From positions 1 through 64,000 of the forward strand of contig JAFNEO010000011.1 of assembly GCA_017886205.1 (NCBI GenBank): a stretch of DNA of 64,000 nt. The letters run 5' to 3'. Numbering within the stretch: the first letter of the stretch is position 1; each line of letters opens with the position of its first letter. Shown in pieces: positions 63,068-64,000 of this stretch. The stretch comes from Candidatus Aminicenantota bacterium (GTDB lineage Bacteria; Acidobacteriota; Aminicenantia; Aminicenantales; UBA8522). Under the pieces are notes generated by a model. That model searched no databases. It was not told the DNA's origin and saw only the letters and a program-made list of their open reading frames with translations. A program made the position numbers and the translations under genes.

Positions 63068-63832
63068 ATGGAAAACTATACGCCTTCGGAAATGATGGTC
63101 GTCAGGGCGGCCAGAGAGCTCAAGAACGGCGAAGTCGTTTTTGTCGGGATCGGGCTGCCGAACGTGGCCTGCAACCTGGCCCGGCGGCTCCAGGCGCCCG
63201 AGCTTGTCTTGATCTACGAATCCGGGGCTGTCGGCTGTGTGCCCGACCGCTTGCCCCTTTCGATCGGCGACCCCTGCCTGGCCACGGACTCGATCTCGGT
63301 GTGCTCCATGGTCGAGGTCTTCAACTACTACCTCCAGGGCGGCCTGATCGATGTGGGCTTTCTGGGCGGGGCCCAGGTCGACCGGTTCGGGAACATCAAT
63401 TCGACGGTTATCGGCGACTATGACCGGCCGAAGGTGAGGCTCCCGGGGAGCGGTGGAGCCTGCGAGATCGCCATCCACGCCAAGAAGATCATCATGGTGC
63501 TCAAGCAGTCCCCGAAATCATTTCCCGAGAAGATTGATTTCGTCACTAGCCCGGGGTTTATCGACGAGGCGAATTCGCGAAGCCGATTCGAATTTCCGGG
63601 CAAAGGGCCTTCGCTCATCATCACCGATTTCGGCGTCTACGGGTTCACCAAGAACACGCACGAGATGATCCTTCAGGAAGTTTATCCCGGGGTTGCCGTC
63701 AGAGACGTCAAGGCGAATATCGGCTGGGACGTGAAAGTCAGCCGCCGCCCCAAGACCACGGTCCCGCCGACGGACGAGGAGCTCCGCATTATCCGCCAGG
63801 ACCTCGACCCCGCCCGCATCCACCTGAGATAG
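63068..63832 (+). CDS. CoA-transferase subunit B with catalytic glutamate
   Basis: A 254-residue beta subunit. Its YESGAVG motif gives Glu51, the residue that forms the covalent CoA thioester in GctB-type enzymes; related hydrolases lacking it (IpdB) do not transfer CoA, so real CoA transfer is likely. FLGGAQVDRFGNINST and GSGGACEIA are typical. The start is one base after the stop of subunit A. It is last in the operon. Confidence 0.93.
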   Translation: MENYTPSEMMVVRAARELKNGEVVFVGIGLPNVACNLARRLQAPELVLIYESGAVGCVPDRLPLSIGDPCLATDSISVCSMVEVFNYYLQGGLIDVGFLGGAQVDRFGNINSTVIGDYDRPKVRLPGSGGACEIAIHAKKIIMVLKQSPKSFPEKIDFVTSPGFIDEANSRSRFEFPGKGPSLIITDFGVYGFTKNTHEMILQEVYPGVAVRDVKANIGWDVKVSRRPKTTVPPTDEELRIIRQDLDPARIHLR

Positions 63833-63848
63833 ACCTGACCGGCAATGC

Positions 63849-63889
63849 CCTGGCTGGGAGCTTCAGCCCGGAAGCTGCGGCAGGCCAGG
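63849..63889. other. Nested inverted repeat after the CoA-transferase operon
   Basis: AGCTTC-AGCCCG-GAAGCT (63859-63876) lies within outer arms CCTGGC (63849-63854) and GCCAGG (63884-63889). A run of six T comes only 35 bases later, so termination by it is uncertain. The remaining bases to the end of the window hold no gene I can support. Confidence 0.3.
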
Positions 63890-64000
63890 AATCCCCGCTA
63901 CTTCTTGGAATATCCAACTGAAAGGTTTTTTCTGTTCTAGAAATACCACCTTTTCTGCCAAGGGCAGGCTTGCAGGTGGAAGATGGGTGGTTTCTGAGAA

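Noticed and set aside
1-64000. tRNA, rRNA and CRISPR arrays
   Set aside because: I saw no cloverleaf, ribosomal RNA segments or regular repeats, but no covariance search could be run.

Overview
The window is GC-rich chromosomal DNA (about 60 percent by eye) with long protein genes, short intergenic gaps and good Shine-Dalgarno sites at most starts. No rRNA, tRNA or CRISPR array was seen. The gene mix points to a saccharolytic and proteolytic, Gram-negative-type heterotroph: many signal-peptide and Tat-exported hydrolases, an outer-membrane-type beta-barrel, a large zinc-ribbon/kinase/TPR receptor, cytochrome bd and CoA-linked amino acid fermentation. This would fit Candidatus Aminicenantes or a nearby Acidobacteriota-like lineage. 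That placement is inference from style, not from a marker gene. Layout, left to right. 1-140 is the 3' end of an insertion sequence that has run into the end of a DUF6807/PmoA-like gene (39-1091), which follows a Gfo/Idh oxidoreductase (1172-2503). Across a divergent control region with a perfect 17-bp palindrome lies a secreted fusion of a helical-toroid domain and an alpha/beta hydrolase (2631-5120). 5166-8359 holds an Nramp-like transporter and a membrane zinc-ribbon/retropepsin protein. 8510-9338 is a decayed CocE/NonD hydrolase. 9357-10790 is a beta-lactamase-fold hydrolase. 11009-14044 is a small Tat-like ORF followed by tldD and tldE. 14047-17585 holds small genes (DUF1905, DUF2784, radical SAM, SDR) and a beta-barrel protein. 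17883-22183 is a GH3-GH9 pair, followed by a C69 dipeptidase and cydAB. 26556-34449 contains a sulfotransferase, a second GH9, two serine hydrolases, a GNAT enzyme and a secreted ADP-ribosylglycohydrolase. 34433-44140, on the minus strand, holds an M1-like peptidase, the pit/DUF47 phosphate pair, a GH29 fucosidase with a Tat-exported TIM-barrel protein, and the receptor kinase. 44579-51375 holds an alpha/beta hydrolase, a divergent GH38-like enzyme and a GH29/beta-propeller fusion. 51393-52054 is a PIN/ribbon-helix-helix toxin-antitoxin pair. The last two blocks are the most coherent pathways. The minus-strand operon 58153-52276 (M28 carboxypeptidase, C45 acyltransferase/hydrolase, M20 peptidase, YfcC-type carrier) looks like peptide breakdown plus transport. 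The divergent plus-strand operon 58254-63832 (aminotransferase, thiolase, aminotransferase, two CoA-transferase subunits), with three ATGA overlaps or near-abutting joins, looks like conversion of amino acids, most simply beta-amino acids, to 3-oxoacyl-CoA and acetyl-CoA. Together with the glycosidases the region describes a scavenger of glycans and peptides. Several genes without a Shine-Dalgarno site have a good promoter ending only 7 to 11 bases before the start codon, suggesting leaderless transcription.
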